Origin: Chloroflexota bacterium | GTDB lineage: Bacteria; Chloroflexota; Anaerolineae; Anaerolineales; Villigracilaceae | NCBI GenBank assembly: GCA_016235425.1 | Contig: JACRLC010000067.1 | Span: forward strand, 26,881 to 90,880 | Direction of reading: 5' to 3' | Length of the DNA stretch: 64,000 nucleotides | In this document: positions 51,555-59,854 of the stretch, piece by piece | How the letters are laid out: every line of letters starts with the position of its first letter | How positions within the stretch are numbered: the first letter of the stretch is position 1 | Notes under the pieces: model-generated | Told to the model about the DNA's origin: nothing | The model's input: the letters and a program-made list of their open reading frames with translations, nothing else | Database searches by the model: none | Program-made: the position numbers and the translations under genes

Positions 51555-52817
51555 TTAAGAACCGTTAAACGGTTGAGATGGAATCGTAAAAAAGAAAATG
51601 CTTCCATCCCCTTCACGGCTTTCCGCCCAAATCTTTCCGCCGTGCGCTTCGACGATGTGCCGCGCGATGGAAAGTCCCAGCCCCGTGCCGCCGCCCGCTC
51701 TCGACCGATCCGATTTATAAAAACGTTCAAAAATACGGGACAGATCATCCGCCGAAATACCGACTCCGTTATCCCGAACAGCGAATCGGATAACATCCCC
51801 GAAGGGGGCTCCGCCCTCACCCGCCTCCGCTAAAAGGGCAATCTCTCCCCCGGGCTTTGTGAACTTGACCGCGTTGTGAATCAGATTCACCAGCACCTGC
51901 TCAAGCCGCGCCGCGTCCGCGCGGACTTTGAGATTGTCATCTTCGTTTGTCACGCGCAGATTCAATCCGGCGCGCTCGGTTTGGAGGCGCATCCTCTCAG
52001 ATGCGGAAAAAAGCAATTCGTAAGCCGCGACAGGTTTGAGGTCAAGGATGAGGCGGCCTGATTCGATGCGGGATAATTCCAAAAGTTCGTTGACCATCTG
52101 AGTCAGCGCGTCCACTTCGGTTTGCATCCTGTCCACAAAACGACGCGCCGCAGGCGGGTCATCCAGCGCGCCATCCTGCAAAGTTTCGGCAAGGGCCTTG
52201 AGAGAGGCAAGCGGCGTGCGGAGTTCGTGCGAGAGGTTGCTGACGAAATCGCGTCGCACGGTTTCGAGACGGCGCAGGCGGGTGAGGTCTTGCACAAGGA
52301 GCAAAGTGCCGCCGGGGGTGTGGAGGTCGGGCATGACGATGAGTTGCAGGAACTGGCGGCGCGCGGGAAGCTCAACCGACTCGGTTTGAACTTCGCCGCT
52401 TTCGTAGCATCTCTGCCACGCCTGGATAAGCTGGTGATGGCGGAGCGCTTCGGTGACCGAACGTTCGAGGAGGTGATTACCGAGGATTTTTTCGGCGGCG
52501 GGGTTTGCAAAAAGGATGCGCCCAAACGGATCAACGATGAGGACACCGTCGGTCATTTGATCCAGCACGGCGGCGAGGCGGGCGCGCTCGGCTTCAGACA
52601 TATCAAGTTGAAGGTTGAGGTTGGCGAAAAAAGTTTTGACCGCGTTGGAAAAATCTTCAAGCCCCTGCTCGTCTTCGGGAAGAAGCGGGATGGCCGAAGC
52701 GTTGCGAATTTTATAGGTGTAATCCCGGATTTGCTGGCGAAGCGTGAAATAGCGATAGGCAAACCAACTCAGCGCTATGAGCAGGACAACGAGCAAAAAG
52801 AGGGAGAACCAATTCAT
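51555..52817 (-). CDS. phoR: Phosphate sensor histidine kinase PhoR
   Basis: 420 residues. One N-terminal membrane helix (5-23), HAMP-less linker, PAS domain (about 85-185: DGVLIVDPFGRILFANPAAEKILG), phosphoacceptor SNLSHELRTPLASLKAL with His197, and a HATPase with NLIHNAVKFT, DNGVGIS, FERFYKSDRS and GTGLGLSIARHIVEAHGG. Single helix plus PAS is the usual PhoR build. 106 bp after phoB on the same strand. Confidence 0.93.
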   Translation of the reverse strand: MNWFSLFLLVVLLIALSWFAYRYFTLRQQIRDYTYKIRNASAIPLLPEDEQGLEDFSNAVKTFFANLNLQLDMSEAERARLAAVLDQMTDGVLIVDPFGRILFANPAAEKILGNHLLERSVTEALRHHQLIQAWQRCYESGEVQTESVELPARRQFLQLIVMPDLHTPGGTLLLVQDLTRLRRLETVRRDFVSNLSHELRTPLASLKALAETLQDGALDDPPAARRFVDRMQTEVDALTQMVNELLELSRIESGRLILDLKPVAAYELLFSASERMRLQTERAGLNLRVTNEDDNLKVRADAARLEQVLVNLIHNAVKFTKPGGEIALLAEAGEGGAPFGDVIRFAVRDNGVGISADDLSRIFERFYKSDRSRAGGGTGLGLSIARHIVEAHGGKIWAESREGDGSIFFFTIPSQPFNGS

Positions 52818-52923
52818 ATTAAGTTGTGCGTCGCGCCATGTTTAATGAGAATGGCTCAAGCGAAAACCAATCCCGTTTCAGCGGCTTCATCCCAATGGGC
52901 AGGTGCGACGCGCTCATGACGCA

Positions 52924-53652
52924 CTAACCTTCAAACCTGTAGCCCCCGCCCCTCACTGTGACGATCCTTTCGGGCTTGGCGGAATCTGCCTCTATCTTTT
53001 GCCTCAGCCATCTCACGTGAACGTCCACCGTGCGGCTGTCGCCGATGTAATCCCAGCCCCAGACCCGTTCAAGGATAAATTCGCGTGAGAGCATCTGTCC
53101 TTTGTGTTCTGCGAAGAAGAGCAGTAACTCGTATTCCTGCGGTTTAAGTTGAAGAGGCTGGCCGTCGAGCGTCACTTCGCGGCGCGTGAGGTTAACGATG
53201 AGGTTGTCGAAGACAAGTGTTTCGTGTTGCATTTCGCGTGTCGCGCTTTGCGTTTCGGCTGATTCCCTGTCAAATTCTTCGCGCAACAAACGCGCGCGCC
53301 GCAATTGCGCTTTGACCCTTGCCATGAGTTCGCGCATGGAAAATGGTTTGGTGAGGTAATCGTCCGCACCCACTTCGAGGCCAACGACGCGGTCAATTTC
53401 GTCGTCGCGGGCGGTGAGCATGAGGATGGGTGTGGTCATTTCCCTGCGAAGGATACGCGCCACTTCAAAGCCGTCCAGTTCGGGAAGCATGATATCGAGT
53501 ACGAGCAAATCGGGCTTGAACTTGCGCGCGGATTCGAGCGCGGCGCGTCCATCACCTGCGGTTTCAACCGTGTATCCCTCCTTCTTCAGGTTGTAGGCGA
53601 GGGTTTCCTGCAAGGCAGGTTCATCTTCAACGACGAGAATTATTTCAGGCAT
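52924..53652 (-). CDS. phoB: Response regulator PhoB
   Basis: 242 residues. Receiver domain with acidic pocket VVEDEPAL, phosphoacceptor [13 protein letters not shown] (Asp53), switch Thr in [10 protein letters not shown] and Lys in [11 protein letters not shown]; OmpR/PhoB winged helix ending [33 protein letters not shown]. Activates Pho-box promoters. Its own leader has 11-bp spaced TTAACA/TTAACC sites, implying autoregulation. Confidence 0.95.
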   Translation of the reverse strand: MPEIILVVEDEPALQETLAYNLKKEGYTVETAGDGRAALESARKFKPDLLVLDIMLPELDGFEVARILRREMTTPILMLTARDDEIDRVVGLEVGADDYLTKPFSMRELMARVKAQLRRARLLREEFDRESAETQSATREMQHETLVFDNLIVNLTRREVTLDGQPLQLKPQEYELLLFFAEHKGQMLSREFILERVWGWDYIGDSRTVDVHVRWLRQKIEADSAKPERIVTVRGGGYRFEG

Positions 53653-53673
53653 GTGTTAACGTTACCACAAAAG

Positions 53674-53701
53674 AAAACATCGTCGGTTAAGGGGTTGTTA
53701 A
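53674..53701 (-). promoter_or_regulatory. Pho box upstream of phoB
   Basis: Minus strand TTAACA (53696-53701), TTAACC (53685-53690), TGTTTT (53674-53679), 11-base period, ending 22 bp before the phoB ATG. Confidence 0.65.
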
Positions 53702-53795
53702 CGGATGGGGGTCAACAGATTTGGCAGCGGATGAACGGACTTGAGACAAGGTAGTTTTATTTTTTGAGCGATTCAATGAAAACATGCACTATCGC

Positions 53796-54311
53796 TTACC
53801 AAGTCTCTCCCACCGTCCGCTTTAATGCGTCACTGATTACGGCGTCATCAAGGCGGAATTCGTTGCTCTGCAAGGCACGCAATACTTGTGCCGCAGATTC
53901 GATCAAGCCATGTTGTTTTGCCAATATGACGATAGACAATGTGCCAGTCAGCGTGATGGATAGACTGCGAGCGCAGCGGCGCGCCGCTCTGTCATCCAGA
54001 ATCGCCACCCAATCGGGGTTGGACAGTGCATAAGATAAAACGGCGGTTTCGCCTTTACCCAAATCATACGCTAAAATTTCGGGTGTTGGAGAGGGGGTGT
54101 CAACGATTTCAAATAGGCCGCGTTCCAAAACTTGTCGAGCCGGGTCGCCTTCCGGTCCATTGAACAGTTCTTCTTTGACGGCTTGTGGAATGATGGCCTT
54201 TTGCGGCAAATGCGCCAGCAACTCAACCTGCCCCACACGGCCAAGCGCGATCACAGGCGATGAATTGATAACCCACTTCTCAGCGATGAGTGATTTCACC
54301 GACGATTTCAT
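53796..54311 (-). CDS. PIN-like toxin (DUF3368 family)
   Basis: 171 residues. WVINSSPVIALGRVGQVELL carries the first acidic-site region (here NSSP in place of the usual D-S), followed by KEELFNGPEGDPAR, GKGETAVLSYAL and AILDDRAARRCARSLSITLTGTL, the PIN-type acidic residues of DUF3368. PIN toxins cut RNA. The ORF overlaps the 3' end of an UPF0175 gene by 32 bp, its usual partner. Confidence 0.82.
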   Translation of the reverse strand: MKSSVKSLIAEKWVINSSPVIALGRVGQVELLAHLPQKAIIPQAVKEELFNGPEGDPARQVLERGLFEIVDTPSPTPEILAYDLGKGETAVLSYALSNPDWVAILDDRAARRCARSLSITLTGTLSIVILAKQHGLIESAAQVLRALQSNEFRLDDAVISDALKRTVGETW

Positions 54312-54531
54312 CTGCTGTGTACTGGAACGGAGAAACTTTGAAATGGTTGAGCGCGTTTACAAATTCCGCGCGTGAAAGCCCCGCTATTTCGGCGCCCTTG
54401 CTTTGCGAAACCACTCCTGTTTCATACCACTTGACCGCCGCCGCTATTCGCATTTCACGCACAAAGCCATCGGGATCGGTTCGCAAGGCGGAAAATATTT
54501 CACGCGGCAATTCTATGGATATCTGTACCAT
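54280..54531 (-). CDS. UPF0175-family antitoxin
   Basis: 83 residues from ATG 54531 (54537 and 54555 are possible). VQISIELPREIFSALRTDPDGFVREMRIAAAVKWYETGVVSQSKGAEIAGLSRAEFVNALN is the UPF0175 fold with a ribbon-helix-helix-like start and a short helix-turn-helix. Forms a module with the PIN-like gene. Inserted between phoB and the second pst operon. Confidence 0.85.
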   Translation of the reverse strand: MVQISIELPREIFSALRTDPDGFVREMRIAAAVKWYETGVVSQSKGAEIAGLSRAEFVNALNHFKVSPFQYTADEIVGEITHR

Positions 54532-54610
54532 TGTCATTTCTGCCTCCGAATTCATTATAACTCATGCAAATTCTTTTCCCCAAAAATCAATAATGCGTTC
54601 GCTCAGGCCG

Positions 54611-55366
54611 CTACCCAAATCTTCCCGTGATGTAATCTTCGGTGCGCTTATCTTTCGGTGTAGTGAAAAGCGACTTGCCGTCGTTGTATTCGACCAGTTC
54701 ACCCTGTAAAAAGAACGCGGCGTAATCGGCGGTGCGGCCTGCCTGTTGCACTGAGTGCGGGACGAGGATGACCGTGTACTCCTTTTTCAGTTCCTGCAAA
54801 GCCGTCTCCACTTTGCCGGTGGAGATCGGGTCGAGACCGCTGGTGGGTTCGTCTAGCAGGATCACCTCGGGCTGCAGCGCCAGCACGCGGGCAAGACAGA
54901 TGCGTTGCTGTTGCCCGCCGGAAAGCGCGATGGCGGGATCATCCAAACGGTCCTTCACCTCTTCCCATATCGCGGCCAGCTTGAGGCTCCGTTCGACCGC
55001 TTCATCCAAACGGGACTTGCGCTTCTCGCCCGCGAGTTCCAGTCCGTAAGTCAAGTTTTGGCGGATGCTCATCGGCAAAACGACGGGACGCGCAAACACC
55101 ATGCCGACCTTGCGGCGGAGGGCGATCGTGTCGGTGCCGGGATCGAGGATGTTTTCGCCATCGAGCAGGATTTGCCCGCCCACGGCTTTGACCTCGGTCA
55201 GGTCATTAAGGCGGTTCAGGCATCGCAACAGCGTGGACTTGCCGCCGCCCGCCGGGCCAAACAACACCGTGATCGCGTTGGTGCGAATGGACATGCTGAT
55301 GTCGCGAAGCGATTCAGTGCCGTCGGAATATTGGAGGGAGAGGTTCTCGATAACGATTTTGTTCAT
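54611..55366 (-). CDS. pstB: Phosphate ABC transporter ATPase PstB (copy 2)
   Basis: 251 residues from ATG 55366. Walker A FGPAGGGKSTLLRCLNRLND, signature [16 protein letters not shown], Walker B VILLDEPTSGLDP, switch HSVQQAGRTADYAAFF. Q-loop region reads FARPVVLPMS where PstB normally has FQ(K)P, so it lacks the usual Gln. Last gene of pstSCAB set 2. Confidence 0.93.
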   Translation of the reverse strand: MNKIVIENLSLQYSDGTESLRDISMSIRTNAITVLFGPAGGGKSTLLRCLNRLNDLTEVKAVGGQILLDGENILDPGTDTIALRRKVGMVFARPVVLPMSIRQNLTYGLELAGEKRKSRLDEAVERSLKLAAIWEEVKDRLDDPAIALSGGQQQRICLARVLALQPEVILLDEPTSGLDPISTGKVETALQELKKEYTVILVPHSVQQAGRTADYAAFFLQGELVEYNDGKSLFTTPKDKRTEDYITGRFG

Positions 55367-55370
55367 GTTC

Positions 55371-55420
55371 TTTACCAATTACCAATTACGAATTTGGTAA
55401 TTCGTAATTGGTAATTTGCT
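55371..55420. repeat. Hairpin repeat between pstA2 and pstB2
   Basis: ttaccaattacgaa / ttcgtaattggtaa, 14-bp perfect arms around tttggtaa; short attggtaatt units recur at 59073-59090. Confidence 0.6.
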
Positions 55421-55421
55421 T

Positions 55422-56285
55422 TCACCATTGTCTTTTCGCCCGTGCTCTCGAACGAATGACCGTCGCGATAAGATTCATTCCCAGCACAAAAAACAAAAGG
55501 ACAAGCGCTGTGCCATATTGAATTTGAATCGGCATCTCAGGCACTTGCGTTGAAATCACAAAAAGATGATACGGCAGGGCCATCGTCGCATCGAAAGGCG
55601 AGCCGGGCAGGCGCGGCAGAAAGAACGCCGCACCCGTGAAAAGGATCGGCGCGGTCTCGCCCGCGGCGCGTTCGAGGCCGAGGATGACGCCGGTCAAAAT
55701 GCCGGGCAGGGCTTCCTTCAAAACGATGCGGCGGATCGTCTGCCAGCGCGTTGCGCCGAGCGAAATGCTCACAGTGCGAAACGCCTGCGGAACCGCGCGC
55801 AAAGATTCTTCCGCGGTGCTGATGATGACGGGCAAAGTCATAATGGACAAAGTCAATGAGGCCGCGAGGATGCTCGTCCCAAATTGCAGGAAGAGGACGA
55901 AAAGTCCCAGCCCGAAGAGACCATACACCACCGAAGGGATTCCCGCCAAATTGATGATCGCGATACGAATCAAACGCGTCAACCCCGTATCGGAGGCGTA
56001 TTCCGATAAATAAATTGCCGCGGCCACCCCAAGAGGCACCGAGAAAACTGCGGTTCCAATCGTCAGATACAAGGTGCCGATGATGGCCGGAAGAATTCCG
56101 CCCGCGCGCATCCCATCGTGCGGGAAACCTGTGAGAAATTCCAACGAGACGGCTGGCGCGCCCTGGGCAAGAATGTAGATGACCACACCCACGATGGGGA
56201 GGACAGTCAACAAGGCCATAAGGGTGAGAAGACCAAATCCCAGGCGTTCGATGAGGTGACGGTTGAGAGAAAAGATACGTTTCAT
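55422..56285 (-). CDS. pstA: Phosphate ABC transporter permease PstA (copy 2)
   Basis: 287 residues from ATG 56285, six helices, coupling loop AEESLRAVPQAFRTVSISLGATRWQ and GILTGVILGLERAAGETAPILF. In-frame sequence further upstream to 56348 is translated repeat (GRPQGSPLH) and overlaps the pstC2 end; the ATG at 56285 gives the normal length without the long outer domain seen in copy 1. Confidence 0.94.
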   Translation of the reverse strand: MKRIFSLNRHLIERLGFGLLTLMALLTVLPIVGVVIYILAQGAPAVSLEFLTGFPHDGMRAGGILPAIIGTLYLTIGTAVFSVPLGVAAAIYLSEYASDTGLTRLIRIAIINLAGIPSVVYGLFGLGLFVLFLQFGTSILAASLTLSIMTLPVIISTAEESLRAVPQAFRTVSISLGATRWQTIRRIVLKEALPGILTGVILGLERAAGETAPILFTGAAFFLPRLPGSPFDATMALPYHLFVISTQVPEMPIQIQYGTALVLLFFVLGMNLIATVIRSRARAKRQW

Positions 56286-56293
56286 AATTTTAT

Positions 56294-56363
56294 GTAGGGG
56301 CGACCCTTGCGGTCGCCCAGGACTTGCGGTCGCCCAGGACAGGGGCAAGCCCTGTCCCTACGA
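56294..56363. repeat. Dispersed repeat between pstC2 and pstA2
   Basis: gtaggggcgacccttgcggtcgccc, a second gcggtcgccc, and caggggcaagccctgtccctac; same family as 21280-21355. Confidence 0.65.
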
Positions 56364-57254
56364 CAACACCCTCTCCGCGCGTTTCTTGGATCGAAATACA
56401 ACAGACGACGCGGCGATGTTGACGATCAACGAAATAATGAACAAGACCATGCCAATGAAGAACAGCACGTGATAATGCACGCTCGCATTCGCGACTTCGC
56501 CCATCTCCGCCGCGATGGTCGCGGTCATGGTGCGGGCGGGAGAAAAGAGACTGCCCGGCGTCAGCGCCAGCACCGGCGCATTTCCCGTGACCATCATCAC
56601 AGCCATCGTCTCACCGATGGCGCGTCCGATGCCGAGCATGATTCCGGTCAAGACGCCGGAGCGCGCGGCAGGAAGCGTAACTCGCCAAATCGTTTGCCAG
56701 CGTGTCGCGCCCAAAGCCCACGCGCCCTCGCGATACGAACGGGGCACGGCGTCGAGCGCATCCTCCGCAATGGAAACGACCGTCGGCACAGCGATGCCGC
56801 CCAACAACAATGAGCCAGTAAACGCAGTGAGGCCGGTGGGCAAGTCAAGGAAGCGGCGCAGGAATGGGGACAAGACCAAGATACCGAGAAAGCCCAACAC
56901 CACGGATGGAAGCCCACCGAGCAATTCCACGAGCGGCTTGATGATTTCCCTCAGCCAGCGCGGCGCGATTTCTGAAATAAAAACCGCCGTGCCAATCCCA
57001 AAAGGCACAGCGATCAAGGCCGCGCCGATGGTCACGATGATCGAACCGGTGATCAAGGGCAGGATGCCGAAATACGATTCAATCGGATACCAGCGGACGC
57101 TGAACAACGTTGAAAGCGGAACTTCCACCAGCGCGGGAAGTCCTTCGCGCAGGAGGAAGAAAAATATCAAAGCCACAAACACAATGGCTGAGTAACCGGA
57201 GGCCTTGATCGCTCGTGTAATAATAAATTCGCGCCAGTTTAAAGTTTTTTCCAT
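56358..57254 (-). CDS. pstC: Phosphate ABC transporter permease PstC (copy 2)
   Basis: 298 residues, six helices; LDAVPRSYREGAWALGATRWQTIWR coupling loop, LVELLGGLPSVVLGFLGILVLSPFL and GIGRAIGETMAVMMVTGNAP. Its last bases lie within the 56294-56363 repeat. Confidence 0.94.
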   Translation of the reverse strand: MEKTLNWREFIITRAIKASGYSAIVFVALIFFFLLREGLPALVEVPLSTLFSVRWYPIESYFGILPLITGSIIVTIGAALIAVPFGIGTAVFISEIAPRWLREIIKPLVELLGGLPSVVLGFLGILVLSPFLRRFLDLPTGLTAFTGSLLLGGIAVPTVVSIAEDALDAVPRSYREGAWALGATRWQTIWRVTLPAARSGVLTGIMLGIGRAIGETMAVMMVTGNAPVLALTPGSLFSPARTMTATIAAEMGEVANASVHYHVLFFIGMVLFIISLIVNIAASSVVFRSKKRAERVLS

Positions 57255-57261
57255 TCACAAA

Positions 57262-57303
57262 CTCCCCCCTCTCCCTTCCTGGGAGAGGGGTTGGGGGTGA
57301 GGG
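57262..57303. repeat. Dispersed repeat (ccctctccc family) between pstS2 and pstC2
   Basis: ccctctcccttcctgggagagggg then ttgggggtgaggg; same family as 24641-24714 and 44547-44584. Confidence 0.65.
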
Positions 57304-58182
57304 TCATTTTATCGGCACAAAGCCCAACTCTGCCACGATCTCCTGTGCTTCGGGCGAAAGGATCCAATCGAGATATTCCTTTACGATGCCTGCCGGTTCG
57401 CCGTTTGTGTACATGTACAAGTCGCGCGCAATCGGGTAGGTCAGATCATTCACTGTTTCAATCGAGGGCAAAACATACGCGCCGCCGTCTTTCTCCGCGA
57501 TGGCGATCATCTTCAAATCTTTCGGCACGTAGCCAAGCCCGTCGTAGCCAATCGCGTTTGGGTTCTGCCTCACCTCGGCGATGATGCCCTCCGACGATGG
57601 CAATAGCAACGTGTCCATCGAGAAGAGAGTTTTATCTTCCTTGCTTCCCAGCCTCAGCACGGTCTCCAAAAAATAGACGTGCGTGCCGGAGTTGGTCTCG
57701 CGCGAGAGCTTCACGACCGGTCTGTCTTCGCCGCCGACCTCGCTCCAGTTGGTGATCTTCCCGCTGTAAATATCCGAGATTTGTTTCAGCGTCAGTTGCG
57801 AAACGGGATTCTCCGGGTTGACGATCACCGCAATCGCATCGCGGGCGATGATGTGTTCAACCGGGTTTATTCCTTTTGACTTCGCCTCCTCGACCTCTTC
57901 CCCTTTAATTTGGCGGGACGCGTTGGCGATATCCACGGTCCCGTTTAACAGGGCGGCGATTCCCGTCCCGGACCCTCCGCCTGTCACCGATATACGGACA
58001 TTCGCGTGATCCGACTGATATTTCTCCGCCCATGCGAGCGCGAGATTCACTATCGTATCGGAGCCTTTGTTTTCGATATAGGAGGCTGAATCGGGGGATG
58101 TTTGAGCGGAGGCGGTTGAGGAGCAGGAAATGCTAATGATGGCGAGAACAGCTAAAAGTCCGATAAGAAGCGGGCGTTTCAT
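57304..58182 (-). CDS. pstS: Phosphate-binding lipoprotein PstS (copy 2)
   Basis: 292 residues. Leader LLAVLAIISISCSS ends in a lipobox; binding domain with NKGSDTIVNLALAWAEKY, SVTGGGSGTGIAALLNGTVDIANASR, SRETNSGTHVYFLETVL. This is the shorter PhoX/SphX-free type, unlike copy 1. No Pho box is visible; its promoter appears leaderless. First gene of pstSCAB set 2. Confidence 0.94.
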   Translation of the reverse strand: MKRPLLIGLLAVLAIISISCSSTASAQTSPDSASYIENKGSDTIVNLALAWAEKYQSDHANVRISVTGGGSGTGIAALLNGTVDIANASRQIKGEEVEEAKSKGINPVEHIIARDAIAVIVNPENPVSQLTLKQISDIYSGKITNWSEVGGEDRPVVKLSRETNSGTHVYFLETVLRLGSKEDKTLFSMDTLLLPSSEGIIAEVRQNPNAIGYDGLGYVPKDLKMIAIAEKDGGAYVLPSIETVNDLTYPIARDLYMYTNGEPAGIVKEYLDWILSPEAQEIVAELGFVPIK

Positions 58183-58189
58183 TGATCAG

Positions 58190-58195
58190 ATTATA
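58190..58195 (-). promoter_or_regulatory. -10 element of pstS2, leaderless arrangement
   Basis: Minus-strand TATAAT ends seven bases before ATG 58182; no ribosome site between. No good -35. Confidence 0.5.
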
Positions 58196-58296
58196 ACGCG
58201 TTGATGTTACAAAGTACCGCATAAATGACCAGATCAGAATTCAGTTCTCCATCCACAGTTTTTTCTAAAGAGCTTAGTAATTTGTGCAACAAGCGG

Positions 58297-58302
58297 TAGA
58301 AT
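58297..58302 (+). promoter_or_regulatory. -10 element of pstB3, leaderless arrangement
   Basis: TAGAAT followed by seven bases and ATG 58310; the weak -35 candidate TTAGTA is 17 bases upstream. Mirrors the pstS2 promoter across the same intergenic region. Confidence 0.4.
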
Positions 58303-58309
58303 CAACCCC

Positions 58310-59071
58310 ATGAGCGAGTCGGCTTTCTCCGTCAAACATTTGGATTTTTATTACGGACAATCCATGGCATTGTCTGATATCAATCTTGAGATTGAACCGC
58401 GCAAAGTGACCGCGTTGATCGGGCCTTCGGGATGCGGCAAGTCCACGTTTTTGCGGTGTCTCAATCGCATGAACGATACGATTGCAGGCACGCGCGTGGA
58501 TGGGAAGATTCTGCTCGATGGCGCGGATATTTACAGCGAAGACATGGACGTGGTGACTCTTCGCCAGCGCGTGGGCATGGTGTTCCAAAAACCGAACCCG
58601 TTCCCGCAGTCCATTTATGATAACGTGGCGTTCGGCCCGCGCGTGATGGGGAATGCGCAGGGTAAAAAACAATTGGACGAATTGGTGGAGAGCAGTCTGC
58701 GCCGCGCGGCGGTGTGGGATGACGTGAAGGATATTTTGCACGAGAACGCGATGGGACTCTCCCTCGGCCAGCAGCAGAGGCTGTGCATTGCGCGCGTGGT
58801 GGCCGTGCAGCCTGAAGTGATTTTGATGGACGAGTCCACTTCCGCGCTCGACCCGATTGCGACGCTGAGAGTGGAAGAGTTGATCGCTGAATTGAAAAAG
58901 GATTATACGATTGTGATTGTGACCCACAACATGCAGCAGGCCGCGCGCGTTTCGGACTTCACCGGCTTATTCTGGCTCGGTGAACTGGTGGAGTTTTCAC
59001 ACACGAATGAGATCTTCACGCGGCCAAAAGAGGAATTGACGGAGGCGTATATTACAGGAAGGATGGGGTAG
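58310..59071 (+). CDS. pstB: PstB-like ATPase with altered ABC signature (copy 3)
   Basis: 253 residues, divergent from pstS2. Walker [21 protein letters not shown] loop [10 protein letters not shown], but the signature is [16 protein letters not shown] in place of LSGGQ, and Walker B reads [13 protein letters not shown] with Ser for Pro. Switch [16 protein letters not shown] is normal. The second Gly of the signature contacts ATP in the dimer, so activity may be lowered. No permease gene accompanies it; it may pair with either PstCA set. Confidence 0.88.
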   Translation: MSESAFSVKHLDFYYGQSMALSDINLEIEPRKVTALIGPSGCGKSTFLRCLNRMNDTIAGTRVDGKILLDGADIYSEDMDVVTLRQRVGMVFQKPNPFPQSIYDNVAFGPRVMGNAQGKKQLDELVESSLRRAAVWDDVKDILHENAMGLSLGQQQRLCIARVVAVQPEVILMDESTSALDPIATLRVEELIAELKKDYTIVIVTHNMQQAARVSDFTGLFWLGELVEFSHTNEIFTRPKEELTEAYITGRMG

Positions 59072-59101
59072 GTGGTAATTGGTAATTGAAGATGTTTAAG
59101 G

Positions 59102-59133
59102 AACAGCCCGTCGCAGGTAACGGGCTGTTTTTA
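59102..59133 (+). terminator. Intrinsic terminator after pstB3
   Basis: aacagcccg / cgggctgtt, 9-bp stem, followed by tttat. Confidence 0.8.
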
Positions 59134-59140
59134 TGTTCAG

Positions 59141-59734
59141 TTATTGGGTTATTTCGAATTCCCTGGTTGAGGATAACTGTCCGTTCAAATAAAGTTCCAC
59201 TTTGTATTTGCCGGGCTTCCATATGCCGTTGCCGCCGCCCTGCACGGAGCCTTTGGATTTAAGGATGGTATCCTCCAGCCGGTAGACTATCGCATTTGGA
59301 TCCACTCCATCCACTTCCACCGCGTACCAGATAACCTTGATCTTTCCCTGATCGGTGGGATCGTTGATCTTGAAAAAGACATACACGGGCTGGTCGGATG
59401 GAAATGTATCCGATGGAACTTCGCCCGTCGGATCAATGGCAAGATAGACATCGTAAAAACCCATGATCGGTGTGGGCGTGGCTGTGACTGTGGGCGTGAG
59501 CTCTTCGAGTGTTGGAGTAAATTCGATAGTGGGCAAAGATGGTGTGAAAGTGGATGCTTCCGTCGGTGGAATCGAAGTGGATGTAGGTGAAGGTTCGGGC
59601 TTATTCAAGTTCGAAATTACCGGAATGAGAGCTGCAACGATCGTGGCGAACGCGCCGATCAGGGCAATGATCATGCCTTGATTCAAACGCGATTCGCTTT
59701 TCTCATTCTGGTTGGGTTGATTTTTCTCTTCCAT
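59141..59734 (-). CDS. Membrane-anchored extracytoplasmic protein
   Basis: 197 residues from ATG 59734 (aaggtg eight bases upstream; ATG 59743 has it too near). Short charged N-terminus, one membrane helix (GMIIALIGAFATIVAALIPVI), a Ser/Thr/Pro spacer of about 45 residues, and a beta-rich outer domain of about 105 residues (GFYDVYLAIDPTGEVPSDTF, then KPGKYKVELYLNGQLSSTREFEI). The end resembles an Ig-like ligand-binding fold; function unknown. Confidence 0.75.
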   Translation of the reverse strand: MEEKNQPNQNEKSESRLNQGMIIALIGAFATIVAALIPVISNLNKPEPSPTSTSIPPTEASTFTPSLPTIEFTPTLEELTPTVTATPTPIMGFYDVYLAIDPTGEVPSDTFPSDQPVYVFFKINDPTDQGKIKVIWYAVEVDGVDPNAIVYRLEDTILKSKGSVQGGGNGIWKPGKYKVELYLNGQLSSTREFEITQ

Positions 59735-59854
59735 GACATTCACCTTTTCATCTGAACAAAGGTACGCTCAGGGGCTTTGCAACGATGCAATCATGCCACC
59801 AGGCCAAATACTGAGTAAAATTATCTCAATTTCCTGCATCTATTTTACAACAAT

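Noticed and set aside
56286..56348. N-terminal extension of PstA2 encoding GRPQGSPLH
   Set aside because: This is the repeat at 56294-56363; ATG 56285 gives the normal length. Unlike PstA1, there is no start-stop overlap supporting translation.
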